A stretch of 64,000 nucleotides of DNA from Elmis aenea (lineage: Eukaryota; Arthropoda; Insecta; Coleoptera; Elmidae). Positions 13,176-26,531 of this stretch are shown here, one piece after another. The position numbers and the translations under genes were made by a program. Numbering within the stretch: position 1 is the first letter of the stretch; each line of letters starts with the position of its first letter. The DNA lies in contig CANTFG010000301.1 in the NCBI GenBank assembly GCA_947652605.1, positions 124,001 through 188,000 of the forward strand, written 5' to 3'. The notes beneath the pieces are model-generated. The model was given only the letters and a program-made list of their open reading frames with translations. It was not told where the DNA came from and did no database searches.

Positions 13176-15915
13176 AGCGACTATTTCTGAACAATTTTAA
13201 TTATTGATTTGTATATCACAGGAACAGTTTATCCATCGCCTCTTTACATGAATACAATGGTTTTGCATATGTCTTTCAATGAGCTGGTTTTAATTTTTAA
13301 TAATTTCCTAAAAATACCGTGCTTTAGTTATTACATATGTTCCTTGAGCGACTATTTCTAAACAATTTTAATTATTGATTTGTATATCACAGGAACAGTT
13401 TATCCATCGCCTCTTTACAGGAATACAATTGTTTTGCATATGTCTTTCAATGAGCTGGTTTTAATTTTTAATAATTTCCTAAAAATACCGTGCTTTAGTT
13501 AATACATATGTTCCTTGAGCGACTATTTCTAAACAATTTTAATTATTGATTTGTATATCACAGGAACAGTTTATCCATCGCCTCTTTACAGGAATACAAT
13601 TGTTTTGCATATGTCTTTCAATGAGCTGGTTTTAATTTTTAATAATTTCCTAAAAATACCGTGCATTAGTTAATACATATGTTCCTTGTGCGACTATTTC
13701 GAAACAATTTCAATTATTGATTTGTATATCACAGGAACAGTTTATCTATCGCCTCTTTACATGAATACAATTGTTTTGCATATGTCTTTCAATGAGCTGG
13801 TTTTAATTTTTAATAATTTCCTAAAAATACCGTGCATTAGTTAATACATATGTTCCTTGAGCGACTATTTCGAAACAATTTTAATTATTGATTTGTATAT
13901 CACAGGAACAGTTTATCCATCGCCTCTTTACATGAATACAATTGTTTTGCATATGTCTTTCAATGAGCTGGTTTTAATTTTTAATAATTTCCTAAAAATA
14001 CCGTGCTTTAGTTAATACATATGTTCCTTGAGCGACTATTTCTAAACAATTTTAATTATTGATTTGTATATGACAGGAACAGTATATCCATCGCCTCTTT
14101 ACATGAATACAATTGTTTTGCATATGTCTTTCAATGAGCTGGTTTTAATTTTTAATAATTTCCTAAAAATACCGTGCTTTAGTTAATACATATGTTCCTT
14201 GAGCGACTATTTCGAAACAATTTTAATTATTGATTTGTATATCACAGGAACAGTTTATTTATCGCCTCTTTACATGAATACAATTGTTTTGCATATGTCT
14301 TTCAATGAGCTGGTTTTAATTTTTAATAATTTCCTAAAAATACCGTGCTTTAGTTAATACATATGTTCCTTGAGCGACTATTTCGAAACAATTTTAATTA
14401 TTGATTTGTATATCACAGAAACAGTTTATCCATCGCCTCTTTACATGAATACAATTGTTTTGCATATGTCTTTCAATGAGCTGGTTTTAATTTTTAATAA
14501 TTTCCTAAAAATACCGTGCTTTAGTTAATACATATGTTCCTTGAGCGACTATTTCTAAACAATTTTAATTATTGATTTGTATATGACAGGAACAGTTTAT
14601 CCATTGCCTCTTTACATGAATACAATTGTTTTGCATATGTCTTTCAATGAGCTGGTTTTAATTTTTAATAATTTCCTAAAAATACCGTGCTTTAGTTTAT
14701 ACATATGTTCCTTGAGCGACTATTTCTAAACAATTTTAATTATTGATTTGTATATCACAGGAACAGTTTATCCATCGCCTCTTTACATGAATAAAATTGT
14801 TTTGCATATGTCTTTCAATGAGCTGGTTTTAATTTTTAATAATTTCCTAAAAATACCGTGCTTTAGTTAATACATATGTTCCTTGTGCGACTATTTCGAA
14901 ACAATTTTAATTATTGATTTGTATATCACAGGAACAGTTTATCCATCGCCTCTTTACATGAATACAATTGTTTTGCATATGTCTTTCAATGAGCTGGTTT
15001 TAATTTTTAATAATTTCCTAAAAATACCGTGCTTTAGTTAATACATATGTTCCTTGAGCGACTATTTCTGAACAATTTTAATTATTGATTTGTATGTCAC
15101 AGAAACAGTTTATCCATCGCCTCTTTACATGAATACAATTGTTTTGCATATGTCTTTCAATGAGCTGGTATTAATTTTTAATAATTTCCTAAAAATACCG
15201 TGCTTTAGTTAATACATATGTTCCTTGAGCGACTATTTCTAAACAATTTTAATTATTGATTTGTATATCACAGGAACAGTTTATCCATCGCCTCTTTACA
15301 GGAATACAATTGTTTTGCATATGTCTTTCAATGAGCTGGTTTTAATTTTTAATAATTTCCTAAAAATACCGTGCTTTAGTTAATACATATGTTCCTTGAG
15401 CGACTATTTCTAAACAATTTTAATTATTGATTTGTATATCACAGGAACAGTTTATCCATCGCCTCTTTACAGGAATACAATTGTTTTGCATATGTCTTTC
15501 AATGAGCTGGTTTTAATTTTTAATAATTTCCTAAAAATACCGTGCATTAGTTAATACATATGTTCTTTGAGCGACTATTTCTGAACAATTTTAATTATTG
15601 ATTTGTATGTATATCACAGGAACAGTTTATCCATCGCCTCTTTACATGAATACAATTGTTTTGCATATGTCTTTCAATGAGCTGGTTTTAATTTTTAATA
15701 ATTTCCTAAAAATACCGTGCTTTAGTTAATACATATGTTCCTTGTGCGACTATTTCGAAACAATTTCAATTATTGATTTGTATATGACAGGAACAGTTTA
15801 TCCATCGCCTCTTTACATGAATACAATTGTTTTGCATATGTCTTTCAATGAGCTGGTTTTAATTTTTAATAAATTCCTAAAAATACCGTGCATTAGTTAA
15901 TACATATGTTCTTTG
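13176..15915. repeat. 25-mer higher-order repeat, partial copy 2 (16 monomers)
   Basis: Types 20-28, 29, 1-like, 2-like, 21, 22, 5 and 6 follow at 13176-15915, offset 4279 bases from 8897-11636. They share marks such as the AGTTTATAC end of type 28 and the GTTCTTTG entry to type 5. After type 6 at 15745 the series leaves the 25-mer order: another type 5 follows at 15916 instead of type 7. Private changes include AGTTATTACAT near 13326 and AATAAATTCC near 15868. Confidence 0.87.
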
Positions 15916-18484
15916 AGCGACTATTTCTGAACAATTTTAATTATTGATTTGTATGTATATCACAGGAACAGTTTATCCATCGCCTCTTTACATGAATACA
16001 ATTGTTTTGCATATGTCTTTCAATGAGCTGGTTTTAATTTTTAATAATTTCCTAAAAATACCGTGCTTTAGTTAATACATATGTTCCTTGAGCGACTATT
16101 TCTAAACAATTTTAATTATTGATTTGTATATCACAGGAACAGTTTATCCATCGCCTCTTTACAGGAATACAATTGTTTTGCATATGTCTTTCAATGAGCT
16201 GGTTTTAATTTTTAATAATTTCCTAAAAATACCGTGCTTTAGTTAATACATATGTTCCTTGAGCGACTATTTCTGAACAATTTTAATTATTGATTTGTAT
16301 ATCACAGAAACAGTTTATCCATCGCCTCTTTACAGGAATACAATTGTTTTGCATATGTCTTTCAATGAGCTGGTTTTAATTTTTAATAATTTCCTAAAAA
16401 TACCGTGCTTTAGTTAATACATATGTTCCTTGAGCGACTATTTCTGAACAATTTTAATTATTGATTTGTATATCACAGAAACAGTTTATCCATCGCCTCT
16501 TTACATGAATACAATTGTTTTGCATATGTCTTTCAAAGAGCTGGTTTTAATTTTTACTAATTTCCTAAAAATACCGTGCTTTAGTTAATACATATGTTCC
16601 TTGTGCGACTATTTCGAAACAATTTCAATTATTGATTTGTATATGACAGGAACAGTTTATCCATCGCCTTTTTACATGAATAAAATTGTTTTGCATATGT
16701 CTTTCAATGAGCTGGTTTTAATTTTTAATAATTTCCTAAAAATACCGTGCTTTAGTTAATACATATGTTCCTTGTGCGACTATTTTGAAACAATTTCAAT
16801 TATTGATTTGTATATGACAGGAACAGTTTATCCATCGCTTCTTTACATGAATACAATTGTTTTGCATATGTCTTTCAATGAGCTGGTTTTATTTTTTAAT
16901 AATTTCCTAAAAATACCGTGCTTTAGTTAATACATATGTTCCTTGTGCGACTATTTCGAAACAATTTCAATTATTGATTTGTATATCACAGGAACAGTTT
17001 ATCTATCGCCTCTTTACATGAATACAATTGTTTTGCATATGTCTTTCAATGAGCTGGTTTTAATTTTTAATAATTTCCTAAAAATACCGTGCATTAGTTA
17101 ATACATATGTTCCTTGAGCGACTATTTCGAAACAATTTTAATTATTGATTTGTATATCACAGGAACAGTTTATCCATCGCCTCTTTACATGAATACAATT
17201 GTTTTGCATATGTCTTTCAATGAGCTGGTTTTAATTTTTAATAATTTCCTAAAAATACCGTGCATTAGTTAATACATATGTTCCTTGTGCGACTATTTCG
17301 AAACAATTTCAATTATTGATTTGTATATCACAGGAACAGTTTATCTATCGCCTCTTTACATGAATACAATTGTTTTGCATATGTCTTTCAATGAGCTGGT
17401 TTTAATTTTTAATAATTTCCTAAAAATACCGTGCATTAGTTAATACATATGTTCCTTGAGCGACTATTTCGAAACAATTTTAATTATTGATTTGTATATC
17501 ACAGGAACAGTTTATCCATCGCCTCTTTACATGAATACAATTGTTTTGCATATGTCTTTCAATGAGCTGGTTTTAATTTTTAATAATTTCCTAAAAATAC
17601 CGTGCTTTAGTTAATACATATGTTCCTTGAGCGACTATTTCGAAACAATTTTAATTATTGATTTGTATATGACAGGAACAGTTTATCCATCGCCTCTTTA
17701 CATGAATACAATTGTTTTGCATATGTCTTTCAATAAGCTGGTTTTAATTTTTAATAATTTCCTAAAAATACCGTGCTTTAGTTATTACATATGTTCCTTG
17801 AGCGACTATTTCTAAACAATTTTAAATATTGATTTGTATATGACAGGAACAGTTTATCCATTGCCTCTTTACATGAATACAATTGTTTTGCATATGTCTT
17901 TCAATGAGCTGGTTTTAATTTTTAATAATTTCCTAAAAATACCGTGCTTTAGTTAATACATATGTTCCTTGAGCGACTATTTCTAAACAATTTTAATTAT
18001 TGATTTGTATATCACAGGAACAGTTTATCAATCGCCTCTTTACATGAATAAAATTGTTTTGCATATGTCTTTCAATAAGCTGGTATTAATTTTTAATAAT
18101 TTCCTAAAAATACCGTGCTTTAGTTAATACATATGTTCCTTGAGCGACTATTTCGAAACAATTTTAATTATTGATTTGTATATCACAGGAACAGTTTATC
18201 CATCGCCTCTTTACATGAATACAATTGTGTTGCATATGTCTTTCAATGAGCTGGTTTTAATTTTTAATAATTTCCTAAATATACCGTGCTTTAGTTAATA
18301 CATATGTTCCTTGTGCGACTATTTCGAAACAATTTCAATTATTGATTTGTATATGACAGGAACAGTTTATCCATCGCCTCTTTACATGAATACAATTGTT
18401 TTGCATATGTCTTTCAATGAGCTGGTTTTAATTTTTAATAATTTCCTAAAAATACCGTGCTTTAGTTAATACATATGTTCCTTG
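15745..18484. repeat. 16-mer higher-order repeat, copy 1 (2740 bp)
   Basis: Order: 6, 5 (175 bp), 21, 8, 9, 10, 11, 23, 24, 23, 24, a special 24-like monomer at 17630, 28, 29, 1 and a 6-like copy. The special monomer carries TGACAGG, CAATAAG and AGTTATTAC, which removes the stop triplet normally met there and creates a chance 62-codon open frame at 17627-17815. Types 6 and 7 are replaced by a single 21 between 5 and 8. The second copy starts at 18485. Confidence 0.88.
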
Positions 18485-21053
18485 TGCGACTATTTCGAAA
18501 CAATTTCAATTATTGATTTGTATATGACAGGAACAGTTTATCCATCGCCTCTTTACATGAATACAATTGTTTTGCATATGTCTTTCAATGAGCTGGTTTT
18601 AATTTTTAATAATTTCCTAAAAATACCGTGCATTAGTTAATACATATGTTCTTTGAGCAACTATTTCTGAACAATTTTAATTATTGATTTGTATGTATAT
18701 CACAGGAACAGTTTATCCATCGCCTCTTTACATGAATACAATTGTTTTGCATATGTCTTTTAATGAGCTGGTTTTAATTTTTAATAATTTCCTAAAAATA
18801 CCGTGCTTTAGTTAATACATATGTTCCTTGAGCGACTATTTCTAAACAATTTTAATTATTGATTTGTATATCACAGGAACAGTTTATCCATCGCCTCTTT
18901 ACAGGAATACAATTGTTTTGCATATGTCTTTCAATGAGCTGGTTTTAATTTTTAATAATTTCCTAAAAATACCGTGCTTTAGTTAATACATATGTTCCTT
19001 GAGCGACTATTTCTGAACAATTTTAATTATTGATTTGTATATCACAGAAACAGTTTATCCATCGCCTCTTTACAGGAATACAATTGTTTTGCATATGTCT
19101 TTCAATGAGCTGGTTTTAATTTTTAATAATTTCCTAAAAATACCGTGCTTTAGTTAATACATATGTTCCTTGAGCGACTATTTCTGAACAATTTTAATTA
19201 TTGATTTGTATATCACAGAAACAGTTTATCCATCGCCTCTTTACATGAATACAATTGTTTTGCATATGTCTTTCAAAGAGCTGGTTTTAATTTTTACTAA
19301 TTTCCTAAAAATACCGTGCTTTAGTTAATACATATGTTCCTTGTGCGACTATTTCGAAACAATTTCAATTATTGATTTGTATATGACAGGAACAGTTTAT
19401 CCATCGCCTTTTTACATGAATAAAATTGTTTTGCATATGTCTTTCAATGAGCTGGTTTTAATTTTTAATAATTTCCTAAAAATACCGTGCTTTAGTTAAT
19501 ACATATGTTCCTTGTGCGACTATTTTGAAACAATTTCAATTATTGATTTGTATATGACAGGAACAGTTTATCCATCGCTTCTTTACATGAATACAATTGT
19601 TTTGCATATGTCTTTCAATGAGCTGGTTTTATTTTTTAATAATTTCCTAAAAATACCGTGCTTTAGTTAATACATATGTTCCTTGTGCGACTATTTCGAA
19701 ACAATTTCAATTATTGATTTGTATATCACAGGAACAGTTTATCTATCGCCTCTTTACATGAATACAATTGTTTTGCATATGTCTTTCAATGAGCTGGTTT
19801 TAATTTTTAATAATTTCCTAAAAATACCGTGCATTAGTTAATACATATGTTCCTTGAGCGACTATTTCGAAACAATTTTAATTATTGATTTGTATATCAC
19901 AGGAACAGTTTATCCATCGCCTCTTTACATGAATACAATTGTTTTGCATATGTCTTTCAATGAGCTGGTTTTAATTTTTAATAATTTCCTAAAAATACCG
20001 TGCATTAGTTAATACATATGTTCCTTGTGCGACTATTTCGAAACAATTTCAATTATTGATTTGTATATCACAGGAACAGTTTATCTATCGCCTCTTTACA
20101 TGAATACAATTGTTTTGCATATGTCTTTCAATGAGCTGGTTTTAATTTTTAATAATTTCCTAAAAATACCGTGCATTAGTTAATACATATGTTCCTTGAG
20201 CGACTATTTCGAAACAATTTTAATTATTGATTTGTATATCACAGGAACAGTTTATCCATCGCCTCTTTACATGAATACAATTGTTTTGCATATGTCTTTC
20301 AATGAGCTGGTTTTAATTTTTAATAATTTCCTAAAAATACCGTGCTTTAGTTAATACATATGTTCCTTGAGCGACTATTTCGAAACAATTTTAATTATTG
20401 ATTTGTATATGACAGGAACAGTTTATCCATCGCCTCTTTACATGAATACAATTGTTTTGCATATGTCTTTCAATAAGCTGGTTTTAATTTTTAATAATTT
20501 CCTAAAAATACCGTGCTTTAGTTATTACATATGTTCCTTGAGCGACTATTTCTAAACAATTTTAAATATTGATTTGTATATGACAGGAACAGTTTATCCA
20601 TTGCCTCTTTACATGAATACAATTGTTTTGCATATGTCTTTCAATGAGCTGGTTTTAATTTTTAATAATTTCCTAAAAATACCGTGCTTTAGTTAATACA
20701 TATGTTCCTTGAGCGACTATTTCTAAACAATTTTAATTATTGATTTGTATATCACAGGAACAGTTTATCAATCGCCTCTTTACATGAATAAAATTGTTTT
20801 GCATATGTCTTTCAATAAGCTGGTATTAATTTTTAATAATTTCCTAAAAATACCGTGCTTTAGTTAATACATATGTTCCTTGAGCGACTATTTCGAAACA
20901 ATTTTAATTATTGATTTGTATATCACAGGAACAGTTTATCCATCGCCTCTTTACATGAATACAATTGTGTTGCATATGTCTTTCAATGAGCTGGTTTTAA
21001 TTTTTAATAATTTCCTAAAAATACCGTGCTTTAGTTAATACATATGTTCCTTG
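18485..21053. repeat. 16-mer higher-order repeat, copy 2 (15 monomers matched)
   Basis: The series 6, 5, 21, 8, 9, 10, 11, 23, 24, 23, 24, special, 28, 29, 1 repeats at an offset of 2740 bases. By eye I found at least four base differences between the copies: near 15871/18611, 15918/18658, 16021/18761 and 18280/21020. That points to a recent duplication. The 16th position differs: copy 1 has a 6-like monomer at 18314, while here the ancestral type 2 follows at 21054. The right edge thus re-enters the full unit. Confidence 0.88.
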
Positions 21054-23451
21054 AGCGACTATTTCTGAACAATTATAATTATTGATTTGTATGTCACAGA
21101 AACAGTTTATCCATCGCCTCTTTACATGAATACAATTGTTTTGCATATGTCTTTCAATGAGCTGGTATTAATTTTTAATAATTTCCTAAAAATACCGTGC
21201 TTTAGTTAATACATATGTTCCTTGAGCGACTATTTCTAAACAATTTTAATTATTGATTTGTATATCACAGGAACAGTTTATCCATCGCCTCTTTACAGGA
21301 ATACAATTTTTTTGCATATGTCTTTCAATGAGCTGGTTTTAATTTTTAATAATTTCCTAAAAATACCGTGCTTTAGTTAATACATATGTTCCTTGAGCGA
21401 CTATTTCGAAACAATTTTAATTATTGATTTGTATATCACAGGAACAGTTTATCCATCGCCTCTTTACAGGAATACAATTGTTTTGCATATGTCTTTCAAT
21501 GAGCTGGTTTTAATTTTTAATAATTTCCTAAAAATACCGTGCATTAGTTAATACATATGTTCTTTGAGCGACTATTTCTGAACAAATTTAATTATTGATT
21601 TGTATGTATATCACAGGAACAGTTTATCCATCGCCTCTTTACATGAATACAATTGTTTTGCATATGTCTTTCAATGAGCTGGTTTTAATTTTTAATAATT
21701 TCCTAAAAATACCGTGCTTTAGTTAATACATATGTTCCTTGTGCGACTATTTCGAAACAATTTCAATTATTGATTTGTATATGACAGGAACAGTTTATCC
21801 ATCGCCTCTTTACATGAATACAATTGTTTTGCATATGTCTTTCAATGAGCTGGTTTTAATTTTTAATAATTTCCTAAAAATACCGTGCATTAGTTAATAC
21901 ATATGTTCCTTGTGCGACTATTTCGAAACAATTTCAATTATTGATTTGTATATCACAGGAACAGTTTATCTATCGCCTCTTTACATGAATACAATTGTTT
22001 TGCATATGTCTTTCAATGAGCTGGTTTTAATTTTTAATAATTTCCTAAAAATACCGTGCTTTAGTTAATACATATGTTCCTTGAGCGACTATTTCTGAAC
22101 AATTTTAATTATTGATTTGTATATCACAGAAACAGTTTATCCATCGCCTCTTTACAGGAATACAATTGTTTTGCATATGTCTTTCAATGAGCTGGTTTTA
22201 ATTTTTAATAATTTCCTAAAAATACCGTGCTTTAGTTAATACATATGTTCCTTGAGCGACTATTTCTGAACAATTTTAATTATTGATTTGTATATCACAG
22301 AAACAGTTTATCCATCGCCTCTTTACATGAATACAATTGTTTTGCATATGTCTTTCAAAGAGCTGGTTTTAATTTTTACTAATTTCCTAAAAATACCGTG
22401 CTTTAGTTAATACATATGTTCCTTGTGCGACTATTTCGAAACAATTTCAATTATTGATTTGTATATGACAGGAACAGTTTATCCATCGCCTTTTTACATG
22501 AATAAAATTGTTTTGCATATGTCTTTCAATGAGCTGGTTTTAATTTTTAATAATTTCCTAAAAATACCGTGCTTTAGTTAATACATATGTTTCTTGTGCG
22601 ACTATTTTGAAACAATTTCAATTATTGATTTGTATATGACAGGAACAGTTTATCCATCGCTTCTTTACATGAATACAATTGTTTTGCATATGTCTTTCAA
22701 TGAGCTGGTTTTATTTTTTAATAATTTCCTAAAAATACCGTGCTTTAGTTAATACATATGTTCCTTGAGCGACTATTTCTAAACAATTTTAATTATTGAT
22801 TTGTATATCACAGAAACAGTTTATCCATCGCCTCTTTACATGAATACAATTGTTTTGCATATGTCTTTCAATGAGCTGGTATTAATTTTTAATAATTTCC
22901 TAAAAATACCGTGCTTTAGTTAATACATATGTTCCTTGTGCGACTATTTCGAAACAATTTCAATTATTGATTTGTATATGACAGGAACAGTTTATCCATC
23001 GCCTCTTTACATGAATACAATTGTTTTGCATATGTCTTTCAATGAGCTGGTTTTAATTTTTAATAATTTCCTAAAAATACCGTGCTTTAGTTAATACATA
23101 TGTTCCTTGAGCGACTATTTCGAAACAATTTTAATTATTGATTTGTATATTACAGGAACAGTTTATCCATCGCCTCTTTACAGGAATACATTTGTTTTTC
23201 ATATGTCTTTCAATGAGCTGGTTTTAATTTTTAATAATTTCCTAAAAATACCGTGCATTAGTTAATACATATGTTCCTTGAGCGACTATTTCTGAACAAT
23301 TTTAATTATTGATTTGTATATCACAGGAACAGTTTATCCATCGCCTCTTTACATGAATACAATTGTTTTGCATATGTCTTTCAATGAGCTGGTTTTAATT
23401 TTTAATAATTTCCTAAAAATACCGTGCTTTAGTTAATACATATGTTCCTTG

Positions 23452-23621
23452 GCGACTATTTCTAAACGATTTTAATTATTGATTTGTATATCACAGGAAC
23501 AGTTTATCCATCGCCTCTTTACATGAATACAATTGTTTTGCATATGTCTTTCAATGAGCTGGTTTTAATTTTTAATAATTTCCTAAAAATACCGTGCTTT
23601 AGTTAATACATATGTTCCTTG
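23452..23621. repeat. Type 16 monomer of 170 bp (1-bp deletion)
   Basis: The junction that reads CCTTGGGCGAC in other type 16 copies reads CCTTGGCGAC here, losing one G from a run of three. The rest is a normal type 16 copy with AAACGATT. It is a private single-base slippage and shifts every chance reading frame downstream by one. Confidence 0.9.
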
Positions 23622-24647
23622 AGCGACTATTTCTAAACAATTTTAATTATTGATTTGTATATCACAGGAACAGTTTATCCATCGCCTCTTTACATGAATA
23701 CAATTGTTTTGCATATGTCTTTCAATGAGCTGGCATTAATTTTTAATAATTTCCTAAAAATACCGTGCTTTAGTTAATACATATGTTCCTTGAGCGACTG
23801 TTTCTAAACAATTTTAATTATTGATTTGTATATCACAGGAACAGTTTATCCATCGCCTCTTTACAGGAATACAATTTTTTTGCATATGTCTTTCAATGAG
23901 CTGGTTTTAATTTTTAATAATTTCCTAAAAATACCATGCATTAGTTAATACATATGTTCCTTGAGCGACTATTTCTGAACAATTTTAATTATTGATTTGT
24001 ATATCACAGGAACAGTTTATCCATCGCCTCTTTACATGAATACAATGGTTTTGCATATGTCTTTCAATGAGCTGGTTTTAATTTTTAATAATTTCCTAAA
24101 AATACCGTGCTTTAGTTAATACATATGTTCCTTGAGCGACTATTTCTAAACAATTTTAATTATTGATTTGTATATCACAGGAACAGTTTATCCATCGCCT
24201 CTTTACAGGAATACAATTGTTTTGCATATGTCTTTCAATGAGCTGGTTTTAATTTTTAATAATTTCCTAAAAATACCGTGCTTTAGTTAATACATATGTT
24301 CCTTGAGCGACTATTTCTAAACAATTTTAATTATTGATTTGTATATCACAGGAACAGTTTATCCATCGCCTCTTTACAGGAATACAATTGTTTTGCATAT
24401 GTCTTTCAATGAGCTGGTTTTAATTTTTAATAATTTCCTAAAAATACCGTGCATTAGTTAATACATATGTTCCTTGTGCGACTATTTCGAAACAATTTCA
24501 ATTATTGATTTGTATATCACAGGAACAGTTTATCTATCGCCTCTTTACATGAATACAATTGTTTTGCATATGTCTTTCAATGAGCTGGTTTTAATTTTTA
24601 ATAATTTCCTAAAAATACCGTGCATTAGTTAATACATATGTTCCTTG

Positions 24648-24818
24648 AGCGACTATTTCGAAACAATTTTAATTATTGATTTGTATATCACAGGAACAGT
24701 TTATCCATCGCCTCTTTACATGAATACAATTGTTTTGCATATGTCTTTCAATGAGCTGGTTTTAATTTTTAATAATTTCCTAAAAATACCGTGCTTTAGT
24801 TAATACATATGTTCCTTG
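24648..24818. repeat. Reference monomer (type 24, equals the consensus)
   Basis: This 171-bp copy carries the commonest base at nearly every variable site. Landmarks in monomer coordinates: AGCGAC at 1-6; TTTCGAAAC at 9-17, the main variable patch, also seen as TTTCTAAAC and TTTCTGAAC; AATTATTGA at 24-32; CACAGGAACAG at 42-52; CATCGCC at 59-65; the palindrome ACAATTGT at 79-86; CATATG at 91-96; a T/A-rich tract at 113-140; ACCGTGC at 141-147; and the palindrome ACATATGT at 158-165. The four CpGs are at 3-4, 12-13, 62-63 and 143-144. Other main variable sites are 1, 23, 42, 47, 54, 58-59, 74, 80, 105, 113-114 and 148. The unit is exactly 57 codons long, which makes chance reading frames persist. 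Confidence 0.9.
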
Positions 24819-25673
24819 AGCGACTATTTCTAAACAATTTTAATTATTGATTTGTATATGACAGGAACAGTATATCCATCGCCTCTTTACATGAATACAA
24901 TTGTTTTGCATATGTCTTTCAATGAGCTGGTTTTAATTTTTAATAATTTCCTAAAAATACCGTGCTTTAGTTAATACATATGTTCCTTGAGCGACTATTT
25001 CGAAACAATTTTAATTATTGATTTGTATATCACAGGAACAGTTTATTTATCGCCTCTTTACATGAATACAATTGTTTTGCATATGTCTTTCAATGAGCTG
25101 GTTTTAATTTTTAATAATTTCCTAAAAATACCGTGCTTTAGTTAATACATATGTTCCTTGAGCGACTATTTCGAAACAATTTTAATTATTGATTTGTATA
25201 TCACAGAAACAGTTTATCCATCGCCTCTTTACATGAATACAATTGTTTTGCATATGTCTTTCAATGAGCTGGTTTTAATTTTTAATAATTTCCTAAAAAT
25301 ACCGTGCTTTAGTTAATACATATGTTCCTTGATTGACTATTTCTAAACAATTTTAATTATTGATTTGTATATGACAGGAACAGTTTATCCATTGCCTCTT
25401 TACATGAATACAATTGTTTTGCATATGTCTTTCAATGAGCTGGTTTTAATTTTTAATAATTTCCTAAAAATACCGTGCTTTAGTTTATACATATGTTCCT
25501 TGAGCGACTATTTCTAAACAATTTTAATTATTGATTTGTATATCACAGGAACAGTTTATCCATCGCCTCTTTACATGAATAAAATTGTTTTGCATATGTC
25601 TTTCAATGAGCTGGTTTTAATTTTTAATAATTTCCTAAAAATACCGTGCTTTAGTTAATACATATGTTCCTTG

Positions 25674-26531
25674 TGCGACTATTTCGAAACAATTTTAATT
25701 ATTGATTTGTATATCACAGGAACAGTTTATCCATCGCCTCTTTACATGAATACAATTGTTTTGCATATGTCTTTCAATGAGCTGGTTTTAATTTTTAATA
25801 ATTTCCTAAAAATACCGTGCTTTAGTTAATACATATGTTCCTTGAGCGACTATTTCTGAACAATTTTAATTATTGATTTGTATGTCACAGAAACAGTTTA
25901 TCCATCGCCTCTTTACATGAATACAATTGTTTTGCATATTATGTCTTTCAATGAGCTGGTTTTAATTTTTAATAATTTCCTAAAAATACCGTGCTTTAGT
26001 TAATACATATGTTCCTTGTGCGACTATTTCGAAACAATTTCAATTATTGATTTGTATATGACAGGAACAGTTTATCCATCGCCTCTTTACATGAATACAA
26101 TTGTTTTGCATATGTCTTTCAATGAGCTGGTTTTAATTTTTAATAATTTCCTAAAAATACCGTGCATTAGTTAATACATATGTTCCTTGTGCGACTATTT
26201 CGAAACAATTTCAATTATTGATTTGTATATCACAGGAACAGTTTATCTATCGCCTCTTTACATGAATACAATTGTTTTGCATATGTCTTTCAATGAGCTG
26301 GTTTTAATTTTTAATAATTTCCTAAAAATACCGTGCTTTAGTTAATACATATGTTCCTTGAGCGACTATTTCTGAACAATTTTAATTATTGATTTGTATA
26401 TCACAGAAACAGTTTATCCATCGCCTCTTTACAGGAATACAATTGTTTTGCATATGTCTTTCAATGAGCTGGTTTTAATTTTTAATAATTTCCTAAAAAT
26501 ACCGTGCTTTAGTTAATACATATGTTCCTTG
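25674..26531. repeat. Link segment: 1-like, 2-like, 6, 7, 8
   Basis: Five monomers join the fullest unit to the 17-mer block. They are a 1-like copy at 25674 (TGCGAC, TTTCGAAAC, TTTTAATT), a 2-like copy at 25845 with an insertion, then types 6, 7 and 8 at 26019, 26190 and 26361. Types 3 to 5 are skipped, so no 175-bp copy with GTAT occurs between 21567 and 32346. Confidence 0.82.
25845..26018. repeat. 174-bp monomer with a 3-bp insertion at the first CATATG
   Basis: The motif GCATATGTC reads GCATATTATGTC near 25937, a 3-bp gain within the first CATATG of the monomer. The left part is type 2-like (TTTCTGAAC, GTCACAGA), but the right part has GGTTTTAA instead of the GGTATTAA of type 2. It is therefore probably a hybrid as well, and it sits exactly where the series jumps to type 6. 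Confidence 0.82.

Larger units (their letters stand above)
20883..25673. repeat. Most complete higher-order unit: types 1-17 and 19-29 (28 monomers, 4791 bp)
   Basis: This run defines the type order. Marks by monomer position: 1 G87; 2 TG13-14, G40, A114; 3 G74, T85; 4 G74, A148; 5 GTAT insert; 6 T1, C23, G42, A148; 7 T1, C23, T59; 8 TG13-14, A47, G74; 9 A47, A105, C125; 10 T1, G42, T67, A80; 11 T12, T65, T118; 12 A47, A114; 13 T1; 14 G74, T82, A148; 15 TG13-14; 16 G1, G18; 17 C113, A114; 18 T1, T18; 19 G8, T85; 20 G84; 21 TA13-14, G74; 22 the same with A148; 23 T1, C23, T59, A148; 24 consensus; 25 G42, A54; 26 T58-59; 27 A47; 28 G42, T62; 29 A80. Type 18, present at 2912, is missing here, so the ancestral unit may be a 29-mer. 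Confidence 0.88.

Noticed and set aside
17627..17815. 62-codon open reading frame starting at TTG
   Set aside because: It lies wholly within satellite monomers and starts at TTG in the repeat junction. It is open only because AGTTATTAC replaces the usual stop triplet and the monomer length is 57 codons. There is no ribosome-binding context, domain or codon signal.
20367..20555. Identical 62-codon open reading frame
   Set aside because: It is the same chance frame carried by the second copy of the 2740-bp tandem duplication. Its repetition reflects DNA duplication rather than conservation of a protein.
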